NCBI GenBank assembly: GCA_022572185.1
Contig: JACZWL010000029.1
Coordinates: 1-36,706, forward strand
Reading direction: 5' to 3'
DNA from: Pseudomonadota bacterium
GTDB lineage: Bacteria > Pseudomonadota > Gammaproteobacteria > Steroidobacterales > Woeseiaceae
Length of the DNA: 36,706 bases
A program made the translations under genes and the position numbers. The stretch's first letter is position 1. Every line of letters starts with the position of its first letter. Below, one piece after another: positions 7,262 to 17,500 of the stretch. The notes beneath the pieces were generated by a model. The model was given only the letters and a program-made list of their open reading frames with translations, had not been told where the DNA came from and made no database searches.

Positions 7262-9646
7262 ATGACAGAAAACGGTATCGGCGCGGCGGTTCGACGTAAA
7301 GAGGACCATCGCTTTATCACGGGCCAGGGACAATACACCGACGACATAAATCGTCCCAACCAGTTGTATGCACACATTATTCGCTCGCCGTTGCCCCATG
7401 CCAGGATTCGCGGAATCGAACTCAAGGCAGCGTTGGATATGCCTGGTGTCGTCGCCGTGCTGACGGGCAAGGACATGGTCGATGACGGGATTGGTGGACT
7501 GCCCTGCGGCTGGGGCGTCAATAACAAAGATGGTTCGCCAATGACGGAACCGGGTCACCCACCGCTTGCCGCCGATACGGTTCGTTACGTTGGCGATCAG
7601 GTAGCTGTCGTACTCGCGGACAAACGCAGCATTGCGCGCGATGCCGCCGAACTGGTTGATATCGATTACGAAGAATTACCCGCTGCTGCAAGCTTGTCGG
7701 CCGCGAGCGCCGAAGCTGCACCGGCCGTGTGGGAGGAAGCGCCCGATAACGTCTGCTTCGACTGGGAGATCGGTGATGCGGCTGCGACCGACGAGGCATT
7801 CGCAAGCGCGGCGCATGTCAGCAGCATCGATATCGTCAATAGCCGACTGATACCCAACGCGATTGAGCCGCGGGTGGCCATCGGCGAATACGACAGCGGC
7901 AGGGACGAGTACACTTTGTATACAACGAGCCAGAACCCGCACGTCATTCGCATGTTGATGGGAGCGTTTGTCCTCAGTATTCCCGAACACAAGCTTCGTA
8001 TCATCGCGCCCGATGTCGGTGGTGGTTTTGGTTCCAAGATTTGTCACTATGCCGAGGAAGCGATCGTTACCTGGGCTTCGAAGCGCGTGAACCGGCCGGT
8101 CAAGTGGACGGCGGATCGCAGCGAGTCATTCATGAGCGATGCGCATGGCAGGGACCACATATCACATGCCGAACTCGCGCTAAGCAAGGATGGTGACTTC
8201 CTGGGACTGAGAGTACGGACGAAAGCGAACCTGGGTGCCTACTTGTCGACATTCGGGCCGGCGGTGCCGACTTATCTTTATGCCACTTTGCTGGCAGGCA
8301 CTTACAAAACACCCGCCATTTACTGTGAAGTGAAGGGCATGTTCACTCACTCGGTTCCCGTCGATTCGTATCGCGGAGCCGGGCGCCCGGAGGCCTGCTA
8401 TTTGCTTGAACGACTCGTGGACAGGGCCGCGAGAGAAACCGGCATCGATCCGCTCGAGATCAGGCGCCGAAACTTCATTCCACGGGACGGCTTTCCGTAT
8501 CAAACCCCGGTATTACTCGAGTACGACTCGGGTGATTATCATGCGTGCCTGGACAAATGCCTCGAGCTTGCCGATTACAAAGGCTTCGAGAAACGCCGGG
8601 CCGAGTCGGCTGAGCGTGGCAAATTAAGAGGCGTCGGTTTATCGACCTATATCGAGGCCTGCGGTATTGCGCCGTCAAATGTTGCCGGCGCACTCGGTGC
8701 CCGCGCCGGGCTTTACGAATCCGGAACGATACGCGTAAATCCGACCGGCTCTGTGACGGTATTGACCGGGTCGCACAGTCACGGGCAGGGACACGAGACC
8801 ACGTTTGCGCAACTCGTGACCGAGGCGCTTGGCGTAGACTTCGACAACGTCGACGTTGTCCATGGCGACACAGGCAAGATTCCCTTCGGCATGGGCACTT
8901 ATGGTTCGCGGTCACTTGCCGTTGGTGGCATGGCATTGATGGCAGCGCTGGAAAAAATAAAAACAAAATCCAGGAAGATTGCCGCCCACTTGCTTGAAGC
9001 GTCCGAAGACGACGTCGAATTTGTTGACGGACAGCTGCGGGTTGCCGGCACGGATCGCACAGTAAGCTTTGGCGATGTCGCCCTCGCAGCATATGTGCCG
9101 CATAACTACCCGCTCGATGTTCTCGAGCCGGGGCTGGATGAAACGGCCTTTTATGACCCGAAGAATTGGACGTTTCCAGCCGGCTGCCATATATGCGAGG
9201 TCGAGATAGATCCGGATACCGGTGTCGTCGAGATTGACCGGTTCACGGCTGCCGACGATTTCGGACGAATAATCAATCCGATGATTGTTGAGGGTCAGGT
9301 CCACGGTGGTCTGACGCAGGGCATCGGTCAGGCGCTCTACGAGCAGTGTGTCTATGATGATTCCGGCCAGTTGCTAACCGGTTCCTATATGGATTACTGC
9401 ATGCCGAAAGCCGATAACTTGCCGAATTTCGAAGTGACGACGAACACGACGCTCTGCACCCACAACGTACTTGGGGTCAAGGGATGTGGCGAGGCCGGGA
9501 CAATTGGTTCTACGCCCGCCGTTATCAATGCCGTCGTCGACGCATTGTCGGAGCTCGGCGTGAATGATGTTCCGATTCCGGCGACGCCGGAGCGTGTCTG
9601 GGACGCAATCCGTACGGCAGCACACAACCGCGCCGTATCCGCCTAG
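7262..9646 (+). CDS. coxL: Form II CoxL-like molybdenum hydroxylase large subunit
   Basis: A 794-residue catalytic subunit of the xanthine oxidase/CO dehydrogenase family, binding molybdopterin cytosine dinucleotide. Landmarks: [21 protein letters not shown] (248-259), [20 protein letters not shown] (505-524), and the catalytic Glu744 in [12 protein letters not shown]. The active-site loop is SYRGAGR (369-375), the form II signature; the Cu-binding cysteine of true CO dehydrogenase (AYxCSFR) is absent. Form II enzymes hydroxylate N-heterocycles, aldehydes or purine-like compounds, or have unknown substrates. The ATG at 7262, preceded by AAGGGG and AGG, is preferred over an upstream in-frame extension that overlaps coxS. 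The substrate cannot be read from sequence. Confidence 0.92.
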   Translation: MTENGIGAAVRRKEDHRFITGQGQYTDDINRPNQLYAHIIRSPLPHARIRGIELKAALDMPGVVAVLTGKDMVDDGIGGLPCGWGVNNKDGSPMTEPGHPPLAADTVRYVGDQVAVVLADKRSIARDAAELVDIDYEELPAAASLSAASAEAAPAVWEEAPDNVCFDWEIGDAAATDEAFASAAHVSSIDIVNSRLIPNAIEPRVAIGEYDSGRDEYTLYTTSQNPHVIRMLMGAFVLSIPEHKLRIIAPDVGGGFGSKICHYAEEAIVTWASKRVNRPVKWTADRSESFMSDAHGRDHISHAELALSKDGDFLGLRVRTKANLGAYLSTFGPAVPTYLYATLLAGTYKTPAIYCEVKGMFTHSVPVDSYRGAGRPEACYLLERLVDRAARETGIDPLEIRRRNFIPRDGFPYQTPVLLEYDSGDYHACLDKCLELADYKGFEKRRAESAERGKLRGVGLSTYIEACGIAPSNVAGALGARAGLYESGTIRVNPTGSVTVLTGSHSHGQGHETTFAQLVTEALGVDFDNVDVVHGDTGKIPFGMGTYGSRSLAVGGMALMAALEKIKTKSRKIAAHLLEASEDDVEFVDGQLRVAGTDRTVSFGDVALAAYVPHNYPLDVLEPGLDETAFYDPKNWTFPAGCHICEVEIDPDTGVVEIDRFTAADDFGRIINPMIVEGQVHGGLTQGIGQALYEQCVYDDSGQLLTGSYMDYCMPKADNLPNFEVTTNTTLCTHNVLGVKGCGEAGTIGSTPAVINAVVDALSELGVNDVPIPATPERVWDAIRTAAHNRAVSA

Positions 9647-9675
9647 AAACGTAAGGATCAAAACAGGGATTCACT

Positions 9676-10473
9676 ATGTACGAGTTTCAGTATCACCGGC
9701 CGGCTTCGATCGATGAAGCAAAAAAGATCCTTGCGGATAACGACGAAGCAATAATTCTCGCAGGTGGCATGACTATGCTGCCGACGATGAAGTTGCGCCT
9801 CGCGCGACCCTCCGACCTGGTCGATTTGAGCGCGATTGATTCGCTCCGCGGAATCAGGAAAGATGGCAAGACCATCGAAATCGGTGCAATGACGCCGCAC
9901 GCGGACGTTGCCGGTAGCAGCGTAGTGCAGTCCGAGATACCGGCACTGGCGGATCTCGCCGGTATGATCGGCGATGCCCAGGTTCGAAATCGCGGCACGA
10001 TCGGAGGTTCATTGTCCAACAGCGATCCTGCCGCCGATTACCCGGCCGCCGTTCTTGGCCTGAACGCGGTCATCAAGACAGACACGCGCGAGATTGCGGC
10101 TGACGATTTCTTCAAAGACTTGTTCGAGACGGCACTCGGGCCCAACGAGATCATCCAGGCTGTCCGGTTTCCAAAGCCAAAGCGAGCCGCTTATGCCAAG
10201 TTTCCGAACCCGGCGTCGCGCTATGCTGTCGTCGGCGTGATGATCGCGGAAACGACGGATGGCATTCGCGCGGCCGTAACGGGCGCCGGTCCCTGTGCGT
10301 TTCGTGCGACCGAGATCGAAGCGGCATTGGCGAAAGACTTTTCCGCGACGGCACTGGACGGGCTGACGTTTGACGCTGGCGATTTGAATGATGATTTGCA
10401 CGCAAGCCCTGAGTACCGTGCTCATCTTGTAATTGTCATGGCAAAACGGGCGGTTGCTGCGGCGAGTGTCTGA
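9676..10473 (+). CDS. coxM: Mo-hydroxylase FAD subunit (CoxM)
   Basis: A 265-residue medium subunit of the CoxM/CutM family. The two FAD-binding motifs are AGGMTMLPTMKLR (29-41) and TIGGSLSNSDPAADYP (108-123), followed by the CO_deh_flav_C region. It takes electrons from the two iron-sulfur clusters of CoxS and passes them to an acceptor, perhaps quinone through CoxG. An AGGGA ribosome-binding site precedes the ATG. Its stop overlaps the coxD start by eight bases, so translation is probably coupled. Complete and normal in length. Confidence 0.92.
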   Translation: MYEFQYHRPASIDEAKKILADNDEAIILAGGMTMLPTMKLRLARPSDLVDLSAIDSLRGIRKDGKTIEIGAMTPHADVAGSSVVQSEIPALADLAGMIGDAQVRNRGTIGGSLSNSDPAADYPAAVLGLNAVIKTDTREIAADDFFKDLFETALGPNEIIQAVRFPKPKRAAYAKFPNPASRYAVVGVMIAETTDGIRAAVTGAGPCAFRATEIEAALAKDFSATALDGLTFDAGDLNDDLHASPEYRAHLVIVMAKRAVAAASV

Positions 10474-11380
10474 ATCCTCGAACAAGAGAGACTTGCCGGG
10501 AGACGTTTCAGAAACACGTTCGCTCCTGATCAGCGGTGACTACATTGCCGGGCGCGATCTTGCGACCGTTGTTTACCTGGCACTGCACATGGGCCGGCCG
10601 ATGTTGCTCGAAGGTGAGGCGGGTGTCGGCAAAACCGAAATCGCCAAGGTTCTTGCCGCCACGCTCGGTCGCGACCTGATTCGTTTGCAATGTTTTGAGG
10701 GGCTGGACCTGGCGAGCGCGGTGTATGAGTGGAACTATCCTCGGCAGATGGTCGCGATCCGTATTGCCGAGGCCGAAGGCGATACCGGGGACATCGGCAA
10801 GAACCTCTACAGCCGGGAATTCTTGACGGAAAGACCACTACTTAGCGCGCTCGAGGAACATGCCAACGGGCCGCCGGTACTGCTGATCGATGAAATCGAT
10901 CGTGCCGATGAGCCGTTCGAAGCATTTCTGCTGGAGCTCCTTTCTGATTTTCAAATCAGTATCCCGGAACTCGGCACGATCAAGGCGAAAGAGCCACCCA
11001 TAGTCGTGATCACGTCGAACCGGACACGCGAAGTTCATGACGCGTTACGCCGCCGCTGTCTGTACCACTGGGTCGATTACCCGAGCCAGGAAACCGAGTC
11101 CCGCATCGTTGCGCTGAAAGCGCCGGATATTGCCGATGAGCTGCGCGATCAGCTCGTTGCATTCATACACAAACTCCGCGAGCAGGACCTGTTCAAGCGG
11201 CCCGGAGTTGCGGAGGTGATCGACTGGGCGAACGCATTGACTCAACTCGATGTCGTGACCTTAACGCCCGAAGTGCTGGATGACACCCTGGGATCATTGC
11301 TGAAGTATCAGGACGACATTGCGAAGCTGCGGGGTAGCGAGGCCGCCCGGCTGCTGGCGGAAATTCAAGCCGCCGCATGA
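10466..11380 (+). CDS. coxD: MoxR-family AAA+ ATPase (CoxD)
   Basis: A 304-residue MoxR-type ATPase. Walker A is GEAGVGKT (50-57) and Walker B VLLIDEID (138-145), with VVITSNRTREVHDALRRRC following. CoxD proteins, with a VWA partner, mature the Mo active site of CO dehydrogenase-type enzymes. I chose the GTG at 10466, eight bases into the coxM 3' end; a more upstream ATG at 10433 would overlap by 41 bases and adds residues not typical of the family. Its TGA overlaps the ATG of the VWA gene in an ATGA. In this context it should act on the CoxSLM enzyme in the cytoplasm. Confidence 0.9.
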   Translation: MSESSNKRDLPGDVSETRSLLISGDYIAGRDLATVVYLALHMGRPMLLEGEAGVGKTEIAKVLAATLGRDLIRLQCFEGLDLASAVYEWNYPRQMVAIRIAEAEGDTGDIGKNLYSREFLTERPLLSALEEHANGPPVLLIDEIDRADEPFEAFLLELLSDFQISIPELGTIKAKEPPIVVITSNRTREVHDALRRRCLYHWVDYPSQETESRIVALKAPDIADELRDQLVAFIHKLREQDLFKRPGVAEVIDWANALTQLDVVTLTPEVLDDTLGSLLKYQDDIAKLRGSEAARLLAEIQAAA

Positions 11381-12615
11381 GCGCAGGAAATGCAAGCAGA
11401 GCGGCTGACTCGGGCCGCCTCGCCGACAATATCCTGATGTTTTGCAGGACCCTGCGCAATGCTGGTCTGCCAATCGGCCCCGGCCGGGTGCTGGACGCGA
11501 TGGCTGCAGTTCGCTGTGCAGGAATCGATCGCCGTGATGATTTTTACTGGGCCCTGCGCGCGGTACTGGTGAATGATCCGGCCCAATTTCGCCTGTTCGA
11601 TCAGGCTTTTCACGTCTATTTTCGTAATCCTCGCCTGTTGGAGCGGATGATGTCGCTGCTGCTGCCCACGCTTGAAATGGATTCGCTCAGCGCCCCGGCA
11701 GAAGCACCCATTCGCCGCCTGCGCGAGGCCATGTCCGGTACCGGCAGCGGCCGGGCCGACGAAGAACAAGGCACACAAATCGGAATTGATCAGTCGGGGT
11801 CCTGGTCTCGTCGCGAAGTGCTGAGGCACAAGGATTTTGAAGAGATGAGCCTGGAAGAGCAAAGCGAGGCGGATGAGTTGTTGCGGGCAGAGATTCTTGC
11901 AATTGCAAATGTCGCAACGCGCCGTTATCGCTTTCATCCTTACGGTAATCGCTTTGATTTGCGGCGGTCAATGAGGTTGATGCTCAAAAATAGCGGCCAG
12001 CTCATCGAGCTTGTCAGGAAGCGTCGACTTATGAATCCGCGACCACTGGTATTGATCTGCGATATCTCGGGATCGATGAGCCGCTATTCGCGAGTGTTTC
12101 TGTATTTCGCCCACGTCATGACCTCGCGGCAACATCGGGTTCACACATTCGTTTTTGGCACACGGCTCACGAACATCACGCGCAGGCTTGCCGACAAGGA
12201 CATCGACAGAGCGCTCGCCGCGGTATCGGCGGACGTGAAAGACTGGGACGGTGGTACCAGGATCGCCGAGTGCCTCGAGCGCTTTAATGTAGACTGGGGC
12301 CGCAGAGTGCTCGCCCAAAGCGGCATCGTCATATTATTGAGCGATGGCCTCGAGCGGGACTCGAAAGCTGACCTCGGATTTCAAATGCAAAGGCTGCATC
12401 GCTCCTGTCGGCAGTTGATATGGTTGAACCCGATGCTCAGGTATTCGCAATTCGAACCCAGGGCAATGGGTATCAGGACGATGTTGCCGCATGTTGATTT
12501 ATTTTTGCCCGCCCACAATATTGAAAGCCTCGGCCAACTGAGCCGCTTATTGCAGCAGGATACAGACAGCGGACGAGCGAGCAGGCCCCTGGCAGCATTT
12601 CAGGCAACACAATGA
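11377..12615 (+). CDS. coxE: VWA-domain protein, CoxE-like
   Basis: A 412-residue protein of the CoxE family. The C-terminal half is a von Willebrand A domain with the metal-binding MIDAS motif DISGSMS (229-235), and later GGTRIAECLERF and IVILLSDGLERD. CoxE works with the MoxR ATPase CoxD in assembling the active site of Mo-hydroxylases. Residues 110-170 are charged and probably flexible. Start ATG overlaps the coxD stop (ATGA), and its own stop overlaps the next start in the same way, so coxD, coxE and the xdhC-like gene form a tightly coupled unit. Confidence 0.9.
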   Translation: MSAGNASRAADSGRLADNILMFCRTLRNAGLPIGPGRVLDAMAAVRCAGIDRRDDFYWALRAVLVNDPAQFRLFDQAFHVYFRNPRLLERMMSLLLPTLEMDSLSAPAEAPIRRLREAMSGTGSGRADEEQGTQIGIDQSGSWSRREVLRHKDFEEMSLEEQSEADELLRAEILAIANVATRRYRFHPYGNRFDLRRSMRLMLKNSGQLIELVRKRRLMNPRPLVLICDISGSMSRYSRVFLYFAHVMTSRQHRVHTFVFGTRLTNITRRLADKDIDRALAAVSADVKDWDGGTRIAECLERFNVDWGRRVLAQSGIVILLSDGLERDSKADLGFQMQRLHRSCRQLIWLNPMLRYSQFEPRAMGIRTMLPHVDLFLPAHNIESLGQLSRLLQQDTDSGRASRPLAAFQATQ

Positions 12616-13670
12616 CGCTAAAAAACCTCCTGAAATCTTTTGACGAATGGCGCAAGCAACAACAAGCACTCGTACTCGCAAGTGTCTATGAGACTGCGGG
12701 ATCCACTTACAGCAAGACCGGCGCCCGCATGCTCATCAATTCCGATGGTGATTATCAGGGAATGCTCTCAGGTGGCTGCCTCGAAGGCGATCTTGCAGAG
12801 CGGGCGCGAGCGGTACTCACCTCCGGGACTGCTCAGATGGTTACCTATGATCTGGGCCTCAATGATGAAGAGTTATGGGGTCTCGGCATCGGTTGTGACG
12901 GACTGATGAGAATATTTTTGCAAGCCCTGCGCGCCGAAAACAACTACGCGCCGTTTGTGGCGATAGCCAGGGCATATGAGGGCGATCATCCCGAGCTTGC
13001 CGCAACAGTGCTTGTGTCCGACCAGGATGGCATCGAGCCTGGTGCTACGCTGGTTACGGCAGACGAGAATGTGGAACTCTTCGGCCTGACTGATGATGCT
13101 GCCAAGGACCTGCTGGTTGAGTCGAAGGCCGCATTGGCCGACAACATGTCTTTGACCAGGCAGGTTCAGATCGGCGATGCAAAAGCAACTGTCCTGTTTG
13201 CCCTCATCAAACCACGCCCACGCTTGCTCGTACTGGGAGCAGGGCTTGATGCCGAACCGGTGACTCGCCTGGCGGCCGAACTGGGCTGGCACATTACCGT
13301 GATTGACCACCGTCCTGCGTACATCGAGAAAGGCAGTTTCGACGATGCGGACAAGGTCATTTGCTGTCCGGCGGATGAGATGGCCGACATTGTCGATCTG
13401 GCGAAGTTCAATACAACGATCGTCATGAGTCACCATCTCGCAACCGATCGCAGCTATCTGGCTCAGTTGTCCAAGTCAGACATCCAATATATCGGGCTGC
13501 TGGGGCCGAAAGACCGGCGCAAGCGCCTGCTTGAAGACCTCGGCGATGATGCCAGGGACCTGGAAGGACGGTTGCATGGGCCTGCCGGCCTCGATATTGC
13601 TGCGGTCGGGCCGGCGGCAATCGCGTTATCGATTCTGGCAGAGATGCACGGCGATCTTGCCGGCTGCTGA
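12612..13670 (+). CDS. XdhC/CoxF-family Mo-enzyme maturation protein
   Basis: A 352-residue XdhC-family protein. The N-terminal XdhC/CoxI domain shows VLASVYETAGSTYSKTGARM and SGGCLEGD (53-60); the C-terminal half is a Rossmann-like domain (RLLVLGAGLDAEPVTRLAAELGW, VIDHRPAY, then YIGLLGPKDRRKRLLEDLG). XdhC proteins bind the molybdenum cofactor, support its sulfuration and insert it into the large subunit. It is translationally coupled to coxE through ATGA and is the last gene of the array. Its stop (13668-13670) abuts the stop of the convergent TetR gene with no space for a separate terminator. Confidence 0.9.
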   Translation: MTLKNLLKSFDEWRKQQQALVLASVYETAGSTYSKTGARMLINSDGDYQGMLSGGCLEGDLAERARAVLTSGTAQMVTYDLGLNDEELWGLGIGCDGLMRIFLQALRAENNYAPFVAIARAYEGDHPELAATVLVSDQDGIEPGATLVTADENVELFGLTDDAAKDLLVESKAALADNMSLTRQVQIGDAKATVLFALIKPRPRLLVLGAGLDAEPVTRLAAELGWHITVIDHRPAYIEKGSFDDADKVICCPADEMADIVDLAKFNTTIVMSHHLATDRSYLAQLSKSDIQYIGLLGPKDRRKRLLEDLGDDARDLEGRLHGPAGLDIAAVGPAAIALSILAEMHGDLAGC

Positions 13671-14366
13671 TCAGGCTCCTGGTTCAGGTTCTTGTCCCGT
13701 GCCGGACTGCTCGTTTACACGCAAAGGCAGGAACACATCGATGATCATATCCGCCAGCTCATCGATCTTGCCCGGCGCGTTAAGGTCGATGCCGCTGGTG
13801 CCCTTCAATTCGTGGCCGAGCGCAACCAAGCCGCCTGCGGCCACACGAATCATGTTGAACAAAATCGCGACATCACCTTGCGGGGCGATTCCCTGCTCCT
13901 GAAGCTTCTTGAGGTTCTTGACGGACACTTCGAACAAAGGGCGCAGATGCGTTCTGATCAGCCATTCGAGGCGGCTGCTCGGGTGACTTGCTTCCTGCAC
14001 CAGCACCTTGTGCAAAGCTGGCCGGCTGGCTGCGTAATGCACGTACGTGCGTATGAGACTGGCCATTCGTGTGCGGGGGCATTCGTTGACCGACTCCTGT
14101 AATGCCCGGCTCATGGACACATTGAATTCGGAAAAAATCCGGTCGGCAGCGGCGCGCCAGAGTTCTTCCTTGTTCTTGAAATGGTAGGTAATAAGCGGGT
14201 GATGAACGCCGGCTCTTACCGCGATATCGCGGGTCGATGTGCCCTTGAAACCGTTCTCGGAAAACGCCTCGATCGCTGCATCCAGCAACTTCTGCTGGGT
14301 CTTGAGGCTGCGTTTTTGTTGCTTCCGAGGTGCTTTTTCTTCTGTATTTTTCGATTCCACGCTCAC
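13671..14366 (-). CDS. TetR-family transcriptional regulator
   Basis: A regulator of about 231 residues. The N-terminal TetR helix-turn-helix is clear: QQKLLDAAIEAFSENGFKGTSTRDIAVRAGVHHPLITYHFKNKEELW. The C-terminal ligand domain is not recognisable to a specific subfamily. I chose GTG 14366 because GGTGGA lies about nine bases upstream and because a likely promoter at 14405-14432 would leave almost no leader for the more upstream TTG at 14396. It is convergent with the cox-like array and abuts its last stop, so it may regulate that array or the adjacent divergent functions; this is inference. Confidence 0.87.
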   Translation of the reverse strand: MSVESKNTEEKAPRKQQKRSLKTQQKLLDAAIEAFSENGFKGTSTRDIAVRAGVHHPLITYHFKNKEELWRAAADRIFSEFNVSMSRALQESVNECPRTRMASLIRTYVHYAASRPALHKVLVQEASHPSSRLEWLIRTHLRPLFEVSVKNLKKLQEQGIAPQGDVAILFNMIRVAAGGLVALGHELKGTSGIDLNAPGKIDELADMIIDVFLPLRVNEQSGTGQEPEPGA

Positions 14367-14404
14367 CGTGCGGCGTCCACCCAGATACTTCGGCAATCCC
14401 GTAG

Positions 14405-14432
14405 GCTATAGGGTTTGCTACATTTGGTCCAA
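14405..14432 (-). promoter_or_regulatory. Probable sigma70-type promoter of the TetR gene
   Basis: On the minus strand TTGGAC (14432-14427) and TATAGC (14410-14405) are separated by 16 bases, close to the -35/-10 consensus. Transcription would start near 14398, about 30 bases before the chosen GTG start. Confidence 0.4.
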
Positions 14433-14503
14433 TCCGGAAATTCTGGAATGCCGGAAACGCCCCGGCCGGCCTCGAAAATGACGGTTTTCGGGGCCTGCGA
14501 CGC

Positions 14504-17500
14504 CTACTGCAAGGTGAACATCATCCGCACAGCCACCCGTCTTTCGACGGCTACACCGTTCTCGACAACAGGCTCGAAGCGCCATTGGCTGATGGCCTTG
14601 GTGGCGGAATCGTCGAACACCGAGCCAGGCGTCGACTCGATGATTTCAATGCTATGGACACTGCCTTCCCGCGAAACGGTGAAACTCACATCGACCCAGC
14701 CGCTGGTGTTTCTGCGCTCCGCAGACCGCGGATACTTGGGTGCCACGTAATTCGTTCGTTTCAGCCGGTTGATGGCTAGCGGTTCCGGCCGGCTTCCTGC
14801 GGCTTCCGCGGTGGTCGAAGCCCGAGAAAATTGAGCGTCGGCAGTCGCAGTCGCGACGGCGAGCAAGGTTTTTTCTGCCGTGCCGCTTTGTTGTACCACC
14901 GGCGGTTCAATCGTTGCGGCTGCTTGTTCGTCAGCGTCCGCAACAGTCCGGGACTGATCCGCAGCTTCCGGCCTGACACCACTCGGCTTGTCCTGCGCTG
15001 TTTGCGTTTGAGTTGCCACTGCAGCTGCAGCCACTACCGCTGCAGCTGCAGCAGCCTTTTCTGCGGCAGCCTGTCTTCGCGTCTCGGCTTCACGTTCTGC
15101 TGTCAGCTGTCGCTCAAGTTCGGCCTGCCTTTCGATGGTTGCTTGCCGTTCTCTTGCTGCACGTCGTTCAGCTTCCGCCAGGCGTTCGGCTTCCGCCAGG
15201 CGTTCGGCTTCCGCTTTTCTGAGAACGGCCGCCTGGCGTTCTGCTTCCTGCCTTGCTGCGGCGGCTTGCCGTTCAGCTTCCGCCAGGCGTTCGGCTTCCG
15301 CCACGCGTTCGATTTCCGCCAGGCGTTCGGCTTCCACTTTTCTGAGAACGACCGCCTGGCGTTCTGCTTCCTGCCTTGCCGCGGCGGCTTGCCGTTCAGC
15401 TTCCGCCAATCGTTCGGCTTCTGCTTTTCTCAGAACGGCTGCCTGGCGCTCAGCTTCCTGCCTGGCCCTGGTGTCATCTAACGCTGTCTTGGAGGTAGCG
15501 AGGTCGCTGTTGGTCGGATCCATCGCTTCGGCATCCCGGAGCAGGCTGCCGGCGAGAGCGAATTGTTCCTTGTCGATCGCCGTTCGTGCCTTGAGGGCCA
15601 GTTTACTGGCTATGATCGTGATGCCTTGCTCAGCGGCCGGGTTTTGCGGGTCATTGCTGAGGACCAGCTCATAGTAGTAGCGTGCATTGTCATTTGACGG
15701 CGTGATCAGCTTATCGTCATTGAGACGTGCGCTTGCAAGTGCGAGTACTTCATCGACTCGCTGTGCGCTGCGCGCGGTGGACAGTTCCTGCTTCAGGACA
15801 TTGATTTCCGTCGTGTCGCGGGTGCGCAGGGCTTCCGCGTCACCAATCAGTTTGCCGGCGTCTTCGAAGCGACCGGACCGAATCGCGGCCCGCGCCTGGT
15901 CTGTCGTATTTCGGAACCGCAGCTGCAGCAACTGTGCGTCCAGGAATACGAGACGGGAGTTGCCAGGGTCAGCGAGGCGGACCACTTGAAGTGCCTCGGC
16001 CGCATCTTCCATGCGCTCTTCGAGCAGCGCTGTCTCGGTCATGCCGAGCGTCTGATTTACGACCTGTTCGAACTCCGCCGCGACGACTCCATTGTTCGGC
16101 GCCGAAGACATCGCTGCCAGGTAGAGTTCGACAGCGTTCGAACCGGGTGGACTGAAGATCCGTCCGAAGTCTCGTGCGATCCTTGCGTTGTCAAGCAGGT
16201 TCTCAATACCCGGCACTGCTGGTGATTTAATCGACTGTGGACCAGACGGCCGTATCGGCAAGTCCGATTCGACAATTGTCGGAACCCGCGCTGCTTCCTC
16301 GGGCACAGATTCGGGCATTAATGAATCCCAGTTACTGGCAAGCCAGTATCCCCCCCCGATAACGGTCACCAGGCTGGCAACGATTGCGAGATTCCTGGGC
16401 TTCCGCAGTGGGGCAGTCGCAGCGGCCAGTAATTTTCCGAAAGTTTTGCCGGAAAACATTAGCACCGTGATTGCGCCTCCGGCGATCAGTCTGAATGCGC
16501 CCGACAGAAATTTTCCGATGAAACTTGCAATGCCGCTCATCGTTTCACTGAAGCCGCCGCCTTGCTCGAAGGGATCGGACAAGCGATCGGCTTTAGATGA
16601 TGCGACGATTGGTGTCGGCACGGGATGACGCTTTGCCTTGGGCTGTGGTTGCGCCGTCGGCTTCAATTGCGCCTTGGACGTTGGCTTCAGTTGTGCCTTG
16701 GCCGTCGGCTTCGGTTTGGCCCTGGCCATCGGCTTCGCTTTCGCCTTGGCCTTCGGCCTTGCTGCTCGTACCGGCTTCGCCGGCGCCACTTTGACGGCTG
16801 ACTTTGGTCTGCCCTTGAACGCGGAATCTGCCGCCTCGAGGTGGTGCTTGACTGATGCTTCGATCGCCAGTCGGGCACGCCCCGGTGACACGGGCTTCAA
16901 AAGGAACCGATATACGTGTCCACGATTGATCAGGTCCATCAGTAGTTCGCCGTCGTCACGACGTCCGGCGACGACAGCAACGAGGCGCGGAACGGCTTTA
17001 CGCAGACGTTCAATCAGTATTTCGACGTTGGCACCGATCATTGCCGCGTCGGTAACGAGAACACCAACCTTATGCCCCCGGGCAATCTTATTGGCCTGCG
17101 TCGGTGTGTTCGCATGATGGACGGTGTGAAGGCCGCGGGCCGAGTCCCGGACCGTTGCAAGAAACTCGTCGTCCCTCGTAAGGACGAGGACGTCGATCTG
17201 GCGTCCGCCAATGTTTGGCACAAGCGGCACTCTTCCCGGTTTCAATGCTGGCATTCTGCCGGTGCCATCGCTGATAATCGATGTGCCGTTCTCCAACGTT
17301 TCCATGACTATGTGTTCGGCAACCGGCTCATCCGGATTCGCTGCCTGATCGTTCGCTGATTCAGACAATGCAACGAGTCTTACGCGACGTGTCGCCTCGT
17401 CAATCAGTTCGCGTAATTCGGGGGGGGTGATCGCGCCGCGAATGATTTGAAAAACTTCCTGATCGCCAACCAGCGCTTCAAGGCCGTCGTCGCGGTCGGT

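Noticed and set aside
7262-9646. Aerobic CO dehydrogenase as the function of the cox-like genes
   Set aside because: The active-site loop is SYRGAGR without the Cu-binding Cys and the gene order is S-L-M, both form II traits.
15149-15463. Regularly spaced repeats that could be taken for a CRISPR array
   Set aside because: The repeats are imperfect, lack unique spacers, are multiples of three and encode an Ala/Glu/Arg-rich coiled coil inside a long ORF.
14831-15674. Plus-strand ORFs opposite the coiled-coil region
   Set aside because: Low-complexity Ser/Arg/Phe/Cys composition arising from the repeat DNA; the minus-strand protein has clear domains on both sides.
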